From Lignipirellula cremea (GTDB taxonomy: Bacteria; Planctomycetota; Planctomycetia; Pirellulales; Pirellulaceae): a stretch of DNA of 64,000 bases. The stretch is from the NCBI RefSeq assembly GCF_007751035.1, contig NZ_CP036433.1:7793001-7857000 (forward strand), written 5' to 3'. Below the pieces are notes generated by a model, which ran no database searches, was not told where the DNA came from, and was given only the letters and a program-made list of their open reading frames with translations. This document shows positions 15,910-23,837 of the stretch, piece after piece (the stretch's first letter is position 1; the number at the start of each line of letters is the position of its first letter). The position numbers and the translations under genes were made by a program.

Positions 15910-16712
15910 ATCGGGTAGCCGGACGGGTTTCCCCGTCCGGCCCCCACACCACCGTACGTGCGGGTCCGCATACGGCGGTTCAACGAAGGAATTCAGTCCG
16001 GGCCGCGTGTAGCGTTTGAGAGACAGGTTCGCTGCTGGCGGCAGCGACCACTGCTTCCATTAGCAACTCACGGATCAGACTCAAGGCTGGCTGCTCGACC
16101 AGCGCCCGTGCGGTACGTCCCGGTCGGGACAATGAACCTGCGGTCTCTTCAGGCGAAGAGTGGTTCCCTCGCACCGAGCTGGTCGATGGCTCCTCCTTCT
16201 TCACTGTTTGGTCCTTCCCGTCTCGATTGGCGTTCGAGGATCGGTACTACGACCTCTGCTGACTCCTGCCTCGCCCGCGGGGGATTGCTCCGCGGCGGTC
16301 CAGCCTTTCAGGCAAGCCTTACTCGCTGGGGCGAACGACGGCTCGCAAGCCGCCTGGCAGGTCTCCCCGGATAAGAACGTGATCTTTCGCTGCACAAGCT
16401 CGCCCTTTACCTGAACGACCGTCTGGGAACGGCTTCGTGATGTTGTGCTCACTCGCCTGGTCGAACCGGCCTTATAGGACGTTTCTGTTCGTAACCTCGC
16501 AGCTTTGGTGAGAATGCGACCGACGGCGAAATCAGGCCGGTACTTACGCACGCATTCGCAGGCTTCCTCCCCACGGTCGGTCGCCCTTCCGCAGTTGCCT
16601 TCACCTCGTACTTTGTCAATCGGAGCAATCATTTGGTATACTGACCTCCTTCGACTCCCAGTCTCGTACACGGGACTTTCACCCGATAAAATCACGCCCA
16701 TGCCGGGCGTAC
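15910..16712 (-). mobile_element. ORF-less group II intron 2 (class C, attC type), 803 bases
   Basis: Exactly the same length as intron 1 and nearly identical throughout, with scattered substitutions. The minus-strand start GTACGCC and end ..CCCGAT are the same, inserted between GCATA and AC of R'' in attC 8. Two copies with the same missing coding region imply either that the deleted form moves in trans, using a reverse transcriptase encoded elsewhere, or that a cassette carrying it was duplicated. The flanking cassettes are unrelated, which favours movement. The 74-residue frame (15980-16204, minus) is kept open with several amino-acid changes. Confidence 0.85.
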
Positions 16713-16797
16713 ACAAGCCGGTGCACACGGAGCGGCGGGCGGCGTCGGTCCTGAAGTCAATGTCGTTCGCCGCCGCCCGGTGAACACAAGCGTTATG
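16713..16797 (+). other. attC site 8 (R'' at 15905-15909 separated by intron 2)
   Basis: Resumes with AC, spacer AAGCCGGTG, left arm CACACGGAGCGGCG, core GGTCCTGAAGTCAATG, right arm CGCCGCCGCCCGGTG, spacer AACACAAGC, R' GTTATGC (16791-16797). Confidence 0.85.
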
Positions 16798-16820
16798 CCA
16801 CAGAGTCAGTGGTCAATGAA

Positions 16821-17870
16821 ATGCGATACAAGACGTTGAATTCTCTGCGGGCTCAACTGGTTGATCATGATGGTGCGATCGTCTCTTGCGAGCCGCTCAC
16901 TCTTAAGCTTGGAGGCCTCGCTTGTTATTCTGATTCCGTGTTAAATTACGCCGATCTGCCCTTCGCGGAGGAAACTGCATTACGTGGCGGTTACCCGCGC
17001 CTCGTTGTAGATGAGAAGGGTAACCTCACCATCACGGTTGAGGTCGATAGCTGGCGAAAGTTGACGCCCAAGGAAGTTCGTGTGTTGCGGGAGGACTTTG
17101 CAGGGCAGCTCACGGACGGAATCGGTGCAGGATGCTTTGATGATCTGACGACTGCAACCGGCATCGCCGTGGCGCCGCGGTTTCCGCTCACTTCAAAGTG
17201 TAAGCAGACCGAAGGAACCGCGTGGCGACCGAGGGCGTCCACGAAGAAGGGGAACGAGCAGCGGATCTCTGCTGCCGCAATACTGGTTGAGAAAATGGAC
17301 CTTGCCTGTCCAAAGACTGATGCGCCCTTGAAATCAACCGCTCGTGAAAAGGACGCCGTCAAGAACCCCGACACGCGGAAGAAGCCAAATCTAAACAAGC
17401 TTTTTCGTCTGCTGGCAAAACCCGAGCGAAATCAATTGTTCGATCAGATCAAGGCGGAATTGGAAGCATGCGGCAATGACCTGACTATGGTTGGCGATGG
17501 TGAGTACCCCTACGGGAATTTCAACGAACCAAAGCTACTTCGGCTGTTGTTGAATGCTGGCTTGCCGCCGGAAACAACTGATGTGAAACGATATTCGTTG
17601 CTCATCCAGGCGGCATGTGATCCGAAGTCTATTGAGCTTCTGCTGAAACACAGCGTCAACATCAATCGTGTATGCGATGGAGACGATGCAACGGCCTTAA
17701 TTCGCGCAGCCCGTCTCGGCAAACGTAAATCCGTAGAACTACTTTTGAAAAATGGAGCCGACCCCTCTATTAGAAACAAGGCAGGTAAAGCGGCCATAGA
17801 GGTTGTGGACAAACGCTCGCGCGACAGGCAGACCATCATCGACCTGCTTCAGTCCCGATCTGGAGAATAG
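16821..17870 (+). CDS. Cassette 9: ankyrin-repeat protein with unknown N-terminal domain
   Basis: The protein has 349 residues from the ATG at 16821 (a GTG at 16809 is an in-frame alternative). The N-terminal ~110 residues form an unassigned domain, including YPRLVVDEKGNLTITVEV. Residues about 130-200 are a basic, low-complexity linker. The C-terminal ~150 residues are ankyrin repeats: PKLLRLLLNAGLPPE, SIELLLKHSVNIN, DDATALIRAARLGKRKSVEL and LLLKNGADPSIRNKAGKAAI. No leader is seen, so it is probably cytosolic and protein-binding. At over 1 kb it is the largest cassette gene here. The R'' GCATA follows 6 bases after the stop. Confidence 0.8.
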   Translation: MRYKTLNSLRAQLVDHDGAIVSCEPLTLKLGGLACYSDSVLNYADLPFAEETALRGGYPRLVVDEKGNLTITVEVDSWRKLTPKEVRVLREDFAGQLTDGIGAGCFDDLTTATGIAVAPRFPLTSKCKQTEGTAWRPRASTKKGNEQRISAAAILVEKMDLACPKTDAPLKSTAREKDAVKNPDTRKKPNLNKLFRLLAKPERNQLFDQIKAELEACGNDLTMVGDGEYPYGNFNEPKLLRLLLNAGLPPETTDVKRYSLLIQAACDPKSIELLLKHSVNINRVCDGDDATALIRAARLGKRKSVELLLKNGADPSIRNKAGKAAIEVVDKRSRDRQTIIDLLQSRSGE

Positions 17871-17881
17871 TCGAAGGCATA

Positions 17882-18107
17882 ATCGGGTAGCCAGGCCGGT
17901 TTCCCACCCGGCCCCCACACCACTGTATATTCGGGGTTAGGAGCTTCAGTTCCACGAATTGAGGCAAGCTGAGCCTCGGTCGACTGCGAGCGTGGCGGAT
18001 CGCCTGGTCGAAACGCTTGTGGGACGTTTCCGTTCGTAGATTTGCAAGACTCCCAGTCTCGTACACGGGACTTTCACCCGATAAAATCACGCCCATGCCG
18101 GGCGTAC
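17882..18107 (-). mobile_element. Group II intron 3, internally deleted remnant (226 bases)
   Basis: Both ends match introns 1 and 2 (..GGCTACCCGAT and GTACGCCCGGCATG with GGGTGAAAGTCCCGTG), but the middle is missing. The domain-V-like hairpin is degraded: only CACTGTATATTCGG remains in place of the CGTACG and CGCATACGG arms. It occupies the same bottom-strand TTGT/T site in attC 9. It cannot splice and marks an older insertion that has decayed. Confidence 0.8.
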
Positions 18108-18191
18108 TCAATGCCGTGCACACGGAGGACGGCATCGAGTTATTACAAATGGAAAGTCAACTCGCAGTCCCCGGTGACGGCTGACGTTATC
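18108..18191 (+). other. attC site 9 (R'' at 17877-17881 separated by intron remnant 3)
   Basis: Resumes with TC, spacer AATGCCGTG, left arm CACACGGAGGACGGC, central region, right arm CTCGCAGTCCCCGGTG, spacer ACGGCTGAC, R' GTTATCC (18185-18191). The arms are less well paired than in the other sites. Confidence 0.75.
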
Positions 18192-18207
18192 CAACAAGAT
18201 ACACACC

Positions 18208-18813
18208 ATGGTGATGCCAACTTTAGAGCAACGCGTCCGCATCTTGGTACACTATGCTTGGGATTTGCGCGACGAGGGAAGCGATGACGCGATGATCATT
18301 AAGCAGATCATTGACGAAGGCGTTCCACCAGATATCGCTAATGCCGTGCCGGGCCTGATCGATGATGAGATCCCGAAACTCATTCATGATGACGCCGCTC
18401 GCCAATCGGTCATTCGGCAAGTCACAACTGCGATCGAGTCGGAAAACTTTGATGGTCTGCGTGAAGCAATGCTAGACGGAATTGATGATGAACGGACGCT
18501 GCACAAGATGTACTGCGTCCTTGAAGAACTCTTACTTTCGGATTCACACGAAAAGGGTACGGTTGCAGCTTACGGTCTTTCGTTCTTACATGGACGCGGC
18601 GATTGGCCGCTTATCCAAGCGCTGTCACACGAGGATGAAAATGTGCGATTTCGGGCCGCTTTCGCCCTCGGGAAAATGGGCAAGGCTGCACAGAATTCTA
18701 TGGACTCACTCAAAGAGGCATTGAACGACCCGGATGAATATGTTCGCAGCGCGGCCACGCATGCGCTTGCCGTAATACAGAAAGAGATGAAGCCGTGGTG
18801 GAAATTCTGGTAG
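18208..18813 (+). CDS. Cassette 10: HEAT-repeat protein
   Basis: The protein has 201 residues. The ATG at 18208 lies 16 bases after R'; a second ATG two codons later is possible. The N-terminal half is helical and acidic (IIKQIIDEGVPPDIANAVPG). The C-terminal half contains HEAT/PBS-lyase-type repeats: WPLIQALSHEDENVRFRAAF then ALGKMGKAAQNSMDSLKEAL and DEYVRSAATHALAVIQ. It ends with the aromatic tail PWWKFW. It is likely a protein-binding scaffold without a leader, unlike the secreted HEAT protein at 1413. R'' GGATAAC follows 3 bases after the stop and complements the cassette's GTTATCC. Confidence 0.8.
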   Translation: MVMPTLEQRVRILVHYAWDLRDEGSDDAMIIKQIIDEGVPPDIANAVPGLIDDEIPKLIHDDAARQSVIRQVTTAIESENFDGLREAMLDGIDDERTLHKMYCVLEELLLSDSHEKGTVAAYGLSFLHGRGDWPLIQALSHEDENVRFRAAFALGKMGKAAQNSMDSLKEALNDPDEYVRSAATHALAVIQKEMKPWWKFW

Positions 18814-18816
18814 GCT

Positions 18817-19018
18817 GGATAACAATTAGGATTTGTCCTCGCGGGCCGGTGCGTAGATTTTCCGCAGCGAGTTGTTGTTGAGCGTGAAGGCGGGATCGAA
18901 TTGCCTTTGGAGGAGCCGAGGTCAAGTCGTTTGTTCAACAAGATGTTCCACCCGATCGCCAAAACGTCTTGTCAATGGGTACAATCCACCGGCGGCGACT
19001 GAGCTTTTTCCGTTCGGC
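18817..19018 (+). other. attC site 10, interrupted by the 113-base repeat
   Basis: R'' GGATAAC (18817-18823) is followed at once by repeat B. The right side is CCACCGGCGGCGACTG, a 10-base spacer and R' GTTCGGC (19012-19018). No clear left arm complementary to the right arm is visible. R' is supported by its match to the R'' box GCCGAAC at 19449. Confidence 0.6.
18824..18936 (+). repeat. 113-base repeat, copy B, directly after an attC R'' box
   Basis: Partner of 9335-9447, again starting immediately after the AAC of an R'' box and ending in TCGTTTGTTC. Sequence to the right (AACAAGATG) is unrelated to that beyond copy A, so the repeat is a discrete 113-base unit or the end of a larger element. 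This copy has the cleaner reverse-strand frame ending IYAPAREDKS. Confidence 0.8.
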
Positions 19019-19043
19019 GGTTCTCATTCTTCAGGAGTATACG

Positions 19044-19409
19044 ATGTTCAAGCTGCTTCAGACCCTTGTGATCGCTGGGCTGATCACCACCCCAGCGCAC
19101 GCCGATGAAGTCATCGGTGCGATCTGGCAGGTGAAGAATAACGTTGGGTACGAGTGGCAGTTCCGCGCTGGGCCCAAAGGGGTCCTCTGGACTGTCCCGG
19201 ACGAGGGACTGCCGAAGCGACTCGGCACCTGGTCCGCGAATGGCCCTAGGACGGTCTTGAAGTTCGATGCTCCGCGCGAGGGCACGATCGGCGCGAAGAG
19301 GACGATCACCATCGTGCAGGTAGGAAAGCGCCCTCCCAAGTGGCAAGGCGAGTCCGAACTTCCCAATGGCAGAAAATTCACAGTTACTGTCACATTGATC
19401 AAGGACTGA
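19044..19409 (+). CDS. Cassette 11: small secreted protein
   Basis: The protein has 121 residues. The ATG at 19044 has CAGGAG at ideal spacing and begins a clear signal peptide (MFKLLQTLVIAGLITTPAHA, cleavage before DEV). The mature domain is about 100 residues and beta-rich, with W- and G-containing strands (IWQVKNNVGYEWQFRAGPKG, RTITIVQVGKRP, GRKFTVTVTLI). It resembles small secreted planctomycete domains that have no assigned function. It is the only cassette product predicted to be exported. The R'' GCCGAAC lies 40 bases after the stop. Confidence 0.75.
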   Translation: MFKLLQTLVIAGLITTPAHADEVIGAIWQVKNNVGYEWQFRAGPKGVLWTVPDEGLPKRLGTWSANGPRTVLKFDAPREGTIGAKRTITIVQVGKRPPKWQGESELPNGRKFTVTVTLIKD

Positions 19410-19448
19410 CGCGGTGGGCTCATGTCGCCGCCGCGGGAATAGCCGCTG

Positions 19449-19547
19449 GCCGAACCAGGTGCTGCACCTGATCGGGGCCGCATGCAGGATTTTCCTGTGA
19501 TCCCGTTGCTGGGTTTGGCCCCGACAGGTGTGCCAAAAAAGAGTCCA
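19449..19547 (+). other. attC site 11, last in the array, R' decayed
   Basis: R'' GCCGAAC (19449-19455), spacer CAGGTGCTG, left arm CACCTGATCGGGGCC, right arm GGCCCCGACAGGTG (19517-19530), then TGCCAAAAAA and GAGTCCA where R' is expected. The arms pair almost perfectly but GTT is absent, consistent with the end of the array. Confidence 0.65.
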
Positions 19548-19580
19548 CCCAAACATTGGATCAAACCTGGGCCAGTTGTC
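19531..19580 (+). repeat. Right copy of the 50-base direct repeat flanking the cassette array
   Basis: Partner of 7461-7510. It starts right after the right arm of the last attC and includes GAGTCCACCCAA. See the left copy for the alignment. Confidence 0.6.
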
Positions 19581-20022
19581 TTTCGCTCCCTGCTGGACCG
19601 CGACCATGCGCCGACTGCTGGCGACTTTCTACGGCTGCTCGTCCTCCAAGCGATGAACCAGAATCTGCTTGCGGTCTTGTCTCTTGGCCGACAAAAGACG
19701 CCCGACAGCGCACGTTGCAGGCGGTCTCTCGGCGACGCCTCCTGTTTTGCGGCATCTGGGGTTGCTTCTTTTCTCGGCTGGCCGCGGGGTTTCGCTGGCG
19801 ATTCGTCTGCCCGGCAGCTCTTTTCGGGCCGTTGACGGGCCAGGACCGGCCCCCGGTTGCGAGTTGCATTGGCCCCTGCAGCGGCTTACCATACAGGGTT
19901 TGGTACGCCCTGTTTTTTTCTGCAGCCTGCCCTGAAACGATGCTGATTCTTTCGTCCTTTCCCACGGTCGCCGGTCGAGCGTCTGGTCTGACTCCCGCCG
20001 TTCTGCGGCAAGGGCTTTGCTG
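19581..20022. other. Intergenic flank right of the cassette array
   Basis: About 440 bases with no convincing gene; several overlapping frames have unlikely composition. It contains the 16-base block CCGTTGACGGGCCAGG (about 19832-19847) that also occurs at about 7383-7398 on the other side of the array. Confidence 0.4.
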
Positions 20023-20775
20023 ATGATGGAAGCACAAAATTTGACGGTGCGCAACGGGGCGTTCCTGCTGCGCGAGGTGTCGTTTGTGATTCCCGACGGG
20101 CATTACTGCGTGCTGATGGGCCGTACAGGATCCGGGAAAACGACCCTGCTGGAAGCGATCTGCGGCCTGAAAGAGATCGTCAGCGGCAAACTCCTGCTGG
20201 CCGGTCGGGACGCCACCCGCCTGGCGCCGTCGCAACGCGGCGTCGGCCTGGCCCCGCAAGACGGCGCCCTGTTTGAGGCGATGAACGTCCGCGACCATTT
20301 GCGTTTCGCCCTGCAGGTGCGGCGCTGGGCCGAAGTCGACATTGCCCGGCGGATCGAGGAACTGGCGTCGCTATTGCGGATTGAATCGTTACTACTGCGC
20401 AAACCGTTCCAGCTTTCCGGCGGGGAACGGCAGCGGGTCGCTTTGGGCCGGGCGTTGAGCTTTCACCCAAAAATTTTATGCCTGGATGAGCCGCTGAGTG
20501 CGTTGGACGATGACACGCGCGGCGATATGATGACGTTATTGAAAAAGGTGCAAAAAGAAGTCGGCGTCACCATGCTTCACATTACCCACAACCGGCACGA
20601 GGCGGAAGAACTGGCCGATCTGCGGCTGGAAATCCAGAATGGACAGATGCTGCCGCCCCGTTCCGACGATGCGGCGGCAGGCGATTCGTCGTCCAGCAAT
20701 CCCGCGACAGGCGATACGCCCGTCAGCGACCTGCTCGACGACAGCTCGGCCGCTTCCGTCCGGCCCCGTGCATAA
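20023..20775 (+). CDS. ABC transporter ATP-binding protein (ModC/PotA-like)
   Basis: The protein has 250 residues; ATG at 20023 (or 20026) follows AAGGG. Walker [10 protein letters not shown] is at about residue 34. The signature [15 protein letters not shown] and Walker [16 protein letters not shown] follow, with the H-loop histidine in [14 protein letters not shown]. The order and spacing match import-type ATPases of the molybdate/sulfate/spermidine class. The last ~35 residues are a Ser/Ala/Asp-rich tail ([17 protein letters not shown]) that replaces the usual regulatory domain. No permease or binding protein gene is adjacent, so the substrate cannot be named. It is the first plus-strand gene right of the cassette array. 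Confidence 0.88.
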   Translation: MMEAQNLTVRNGAFLLREVSFVIPDGHYCVLMGRTGSGKTTLLEAICGLKEIVSGKLLLAGRDATRLAPSQRGVGLAPQDGALFEAMNVRDHLRFALQVRRWAEVDIARRIEELASLLRIESLLLRKPFQLSGGERQRVALGRALSFHPKILCLDEPLSALDDDTRGDMMTLLKKVQKEVGVTMLHITHNRHEAEELADLRLEIQNGQMLPPRSDDAAAGDSSSSNPATGDTPVSDLLDDSSAASVRPRA

Positions 20776-20909
20776 ACTCCGCTGGCCCGGCGACGCTGCT
20801 TTTTGCTTGCCCCGATCCAACCCCCTGCATTCCCACAACGGCCAAAAGCTGTTGCGTTCCCCCCGCGCTGCGTGACCCGCAGCGCCAGCTACACGCGAAA
20901 GACATCGCT

Positions 20910-21341
20910 ATGAAAGTTGCAGTCATTGAGACCACTAAAGGCCCGATCAAACTCGAATTGTTCGACGACAAGGCGCCCGCCACCGTCGCCAATTTTGAGA
21001 AACTGGCCGGCGAAGGATTTTACGACGGCCTCAAATTCCACCGTGTGATCTCCGACTTTATGATCCAGACCGGCTGTCCCCAGGGCACCGGCACCGGCGG
21101 CCCGGGCTACAAGTTCCGGGACGAGTTCCACCCCGACCTGCGTCACGACCGTCCCGGCATTCTGTCGATGGCGAACGCCGGCCCCAACACCAACGGTTCG
21201 CAGTTCTTCATCACGCACACGCCGACGCCCCACCTGGACAATCGCCACTCGGTATTTGGCGCGGTCCTGGAAGGCCAGGACATTGTCGATTCGATCGAAC
21301 AGGGCGACAAAATGACCAAGGTCACCGTCAGCGAAGAATAG
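20910..21341 (+). CDS. Peptidyl-prolyl cis-trans isomerase (cyclophilin type)
   Basis: The protein has 143 residues, close to the minimal bacterial cyclophilin. Active-site blocks are visible: [19 protein letters not shown] (catalytic Arg in FHRV), then [20 protein letters not shown], and [20 protein letters not shown]. It catalyses proline isomerisation during protein folding. There is no signal peptide, so it is cytoplasmic (PpiB-like). It lies 134 bases after the ABC ATPase and 55 bases before the next gene, so it may share transcripts with either. Confidence 0.95.
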   Translation: MKVAVIETTKGPIKLELFDDKAPATVANFEKLAGEGFYDGLKFHRVISDFMIQTGCPQGTGTGGPGYKFRDEFHPDLRHDRPGILSMANAGPNTNGSQFFITHTPTPHLDNRHSVFGAVLEGQDIVDSIEQGDKMTKVTVSEE

Positions 21342-21396
21342 TCGGACGACCTGCTTTCCGGCTCCACGGCTCTTTCCTCTGAAGCGAGGTTCTTCC

Positions 21397-22947
21397 ATGT
21401 CGTACAAATTTACCCCTTGGCTGCTGGTCGCGGTCGCTTGCCTGGCAACGGCGATGCAGCCGGCTGATGGGTGCGATACGCCCGTCTATCGATACGCCAT
21501 GTATCGCTGGCAACCGGCGCCGTACGAGGTTTATTTCTTCCACGAGGGAGAACTGACCGAAGAACAACAGGCGGTCGCCGACTTTCTGGGGTCGGCCGCC
21601 GAGCAGGAGCAGGAGCCTGCCAATGTCGTTTACCTGCCGGTCGATACGGCCGGCGACGAGGACCTGGCCTCGGCCAATATCCCGGCCGACGTCCGCGATC
21701 TGTGGCAAAAGACCACCGTCAAAACGACCCCCGGCTATCTGATTGTTTCCCCGCGGGGCGGCAAGCTGTTTGTCGGCTCGCTGACGCTGGCGGAAGCCCG
21801 GTCGCTGGTGGATTCGCCCGTGCGACGGAAAATTGCGGCCGCTCTGGCCGAAGGGAACGCGGCCGTCTACCTGCTGCTGACCCATCCGGCCGCCACGCCG
21901 GTCGAGGGGAACCCGGGCCTGTGGGCGATGCTGGAAAACCCCGACCTGCTCCGTCGGTCGCAGGGCCGCACCAACCAGGAATCGCGCGACCTGCTGAACA
22001 AACTTCAGGCCGAAGTGGCCGCCGGCAAAGTGAACCTGTTCGCCGGCCGCAGCGACCTGTTTCCCGAAGTGGCCGAAGAGAAAGCGCCCGGCGACGATCC
22101 GCCCGCCGTCGACGCCAAACCGGCCCCGGCCCCGCAGATCGCCTGGCTGGAAGTTGACCGCGACGACCCGGCCGAGCAATGGCTCGTTCGCCAGCTGCTG
22201 GCCGTCGAAGACGACCTGCAGGGAATCCAGCAGCCCAGCGTGTATGTGCTGTACGGACGCGGCCGCACCTTGCCGCCGTTCATCGGGAAAGGCGTGCACC
22301 ATGAACTGCTGAAAGAGTGCCTGGAATTTGTCACCGGCGCCTGCTCCTGCACCATCAAGGACCAGAACCCGGGCGTCGACCTGCTGATGACGGCCGACTG
22401 GGAAGCGGCCGCCGCCAAGGTCGCGGAAAAGTTCGGCAATGAAGAAGGGAACGAGTCCCTGTTCAGCGGCTCGGAGTTCTTCCCGGAACTGATCGTCCCC
22501 GCCCAGCCGCTGGCCGCCGCAGAAACCGCCGGCGACGCCGGCGCCGATGCTCTTGCCGCCGCCGATCCCCCGGCGCCGCAAGCCGGCGTCGACACGCCCG
22601 CCTCCCCTGGCGACCCGGCCGCTTCGAACGAAACGCCCGCCGCCGCGGAAACGCCCGCCAATCGCACCGGCGATGCGGCGCGTAGCGCAAGCGTCCCGCC
22701 GACAACCGACACGCCCGTCGCCGGCGACACTGTGGACAACGGTGCAGATACCCGTGCGAAGAATGCGGACGTCGATTCGCCGCGGAAACTGGCCCTGGCG
22801 ACGTCCGACAAACCACTCGCGTCGACTTCGGCTGCGGCTGCTGACGACAAGGCGGTCGGTGGTATGTTCTTTACCATCGCCCTGGGTCTGGGCGTGGGCG
22901 TGCTGGTGTTACTTGGCGCCACGCTGTTTGCTTTCCGTGGACATTAA
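21397..22947 (+). CDS. Secreted/membrane-anchored planctomycete protein
   Basis: The protein has 516 residues, with a signal peptide (WLLVAVACLATAMQPADG) and one C-terminal membrane helix (FFTIALGLGVGVLVLLGATL, about residues 490-512). Between them are two globular stretches. The first (about 25-190) reads like a thioredoxin-fold-related unit (GYLIVSPRGGKLFVGSLT). The second (about 245-370) has YVLYGRGRTLPPFIG. A Pro/Ala/Asp-rich linker of about 100 residues precedes the anchor. No catalytic motif is recognised. It ends 12 bases before the LolD-like ATPase, so the two are likely co-expressed, and a role with an ABC export system is possible. Confidence 0.8.
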   Translation: MSYKFTPWLLVAVACLATAMQPADGCDTPVYRYAMYRWQPAPYEVYFFHEGELTEEQQAVADFLGSAAEQEQEPANVVYLPVDTAGDEDLASANIPADVRDLWQKTTVKTTPGYLIVSPRGGKLFVGSLTLAEARSLVDSPVRRKIAAALAEGNAAVYLLLTHPAATPVEGNPGLWAMLENPDLLRRSQGRTNQESRDLLNKLQAEVAAGKVNLFAGRSDLFPEVAEEKAPGDDPPAVDAKPAPAPQIAWLEVDRDDPAEQWLVRQLLAVEDDLQGIQQPSVYVLYGRGRTLPPFIGKGVHHELLKECLEFVTGACSCTIKDQNPGVDLLMTADWEAAAAKVAEKFGNEEGNESLFSGSEFFPELIVPAQPLAAAETAGDAGADALAAADPPAPQAGVDTPASPGDPAASNETPAAAETPANRTGDAARSASVPPTTDTPVAGDTVDNGADTRAKNADVDSPRKLALATSDKPLASTSAAAADDKAVGGMFFTIALGLGVGVLVLLGATLFAFRGH

Positions 22948-22959
22948 CCCTGGTGGGTG

Positions 22960-23631
22960 ATGATTACCTTCGAGTCCGTCAGCAAGGTTTACCAGACGCC
23001 GCAGGGCGAAGTGCGCGCCCTCGACAACGTGAGTCTTTCGATATCGGCCGGTGAATTCATCGCCGTCCGCGGCCACAGCGGCTGCGGCAAATCGACGCTG
23101 CTCTCTCTGGCAGGCGGCCTGAGCACGCCCACCACGGGCCAGGTCCACGTGGCCGGCCAGAACCTGACCGCCATGAGCTCCAGCCAACGGGCCGCCCTCA
23201 GGGCGACGCATATCGGGTTCGTCTTTCAAATGTTCCACCTGCTTCCGTACCTGTCCGTGCTGGACAACGTGCTGGTCGCCGCTGACAACGCTCCCGCGGC
23301 AAAACAGGAGGCGCTCGCGCTGCTGGAACGCTTTGGCATGGCCGACCGGCTGCAACATCGTCCGGCGGAACTCAGCGCGGGCGAACGCCAAAGAACGGCG
23401 ATGGCCCGGGCGTTGCTGCATCATCCGCAACTGCTTCTGGCCGACGAGCCGACCGGCAATCTGGATCCCCAGAACGCCGTCGGCGTGCTTGACCTGATCG
23501 CCGAGTTCCATCAACAGGGCGGCACCGTGCTACTGGTCACCCACGACGAAACGGCCGCCGGTTACGCCCAGCAAACGCTGGAACTGCGGGCCGGCAAACG
23601 GATCGACCCGGTCGCCGGCCAGCCCGGCTGA
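22960..23631 (+). CDS. LolD/MacB-type ABC transporter ATP-binding protein
   Basis: The protein has 223 residues from ATG 22960 (GTG at 22957 is an alternative). Walker A GHSGCGKST is at about residue 36, followed by Q-loop FVFQMFHLLPYLSVLDNV, signature LSAGERQRTAMARALL, Walker B LLLADEPTGNLD and H-loop LVTHDE. The LPYLSVLDNV and DEPTGNLD wording is typical of the LolD/MacB/FtsE group that drives mechanotransmission-type transporters at the inner membrane. The signature has A in place of the first G of LSGGE, a tolerated variant. No permease follows within the window. It is translationally close to the upstream anchored protein. Confidence 0.9.
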   Translation: MITFESVSKVYQTPQGEVRALDNVSLSISAGEFIAVRGHSGCGKSTLLSLAGGLSTPTTGQVHVAGQNLTAMSSSQRAALRATHIGFVFQMFHLLPYLSVLDNVLVAADNAPAAKQEALALLERFGMADRLQHRPAELSAGERQRTAMARALLHHPQLLLADEPTGNLDPQNAVGVLDLIAEFHQQGGTVLLVTHDETAAGYAQQTLELRAGKRIDPVAGQPG

Positions 23632-23837
23632 CGCTTTCTTCCGGCGACACGTTGTGCACAACCGTCGGGCGACCCTGCCGACCGGGCTACGGCGCAGCTC
23701 TCGTGATTTCCAGGACTTGCGAGCCGCCCCGTTTCCTGGGGGCCGGGGCTGGCCAAACGGCGACGAAAACGCCATGGTGAAGGAAGATCCAACCCCAGGC
23801 GACAGCAGGATACGCCTCAGCATCAGGAGACGCCGCG

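Noticed and set aside
19556-20023. Overlapping open frames of 100-245 codons in the right flank of the array
   Set aside because: Arg/Pro/Gly-rich, on both strands and in several frames at once, with no ribosome site or domain; typical of non-coding GC-rich DNA.
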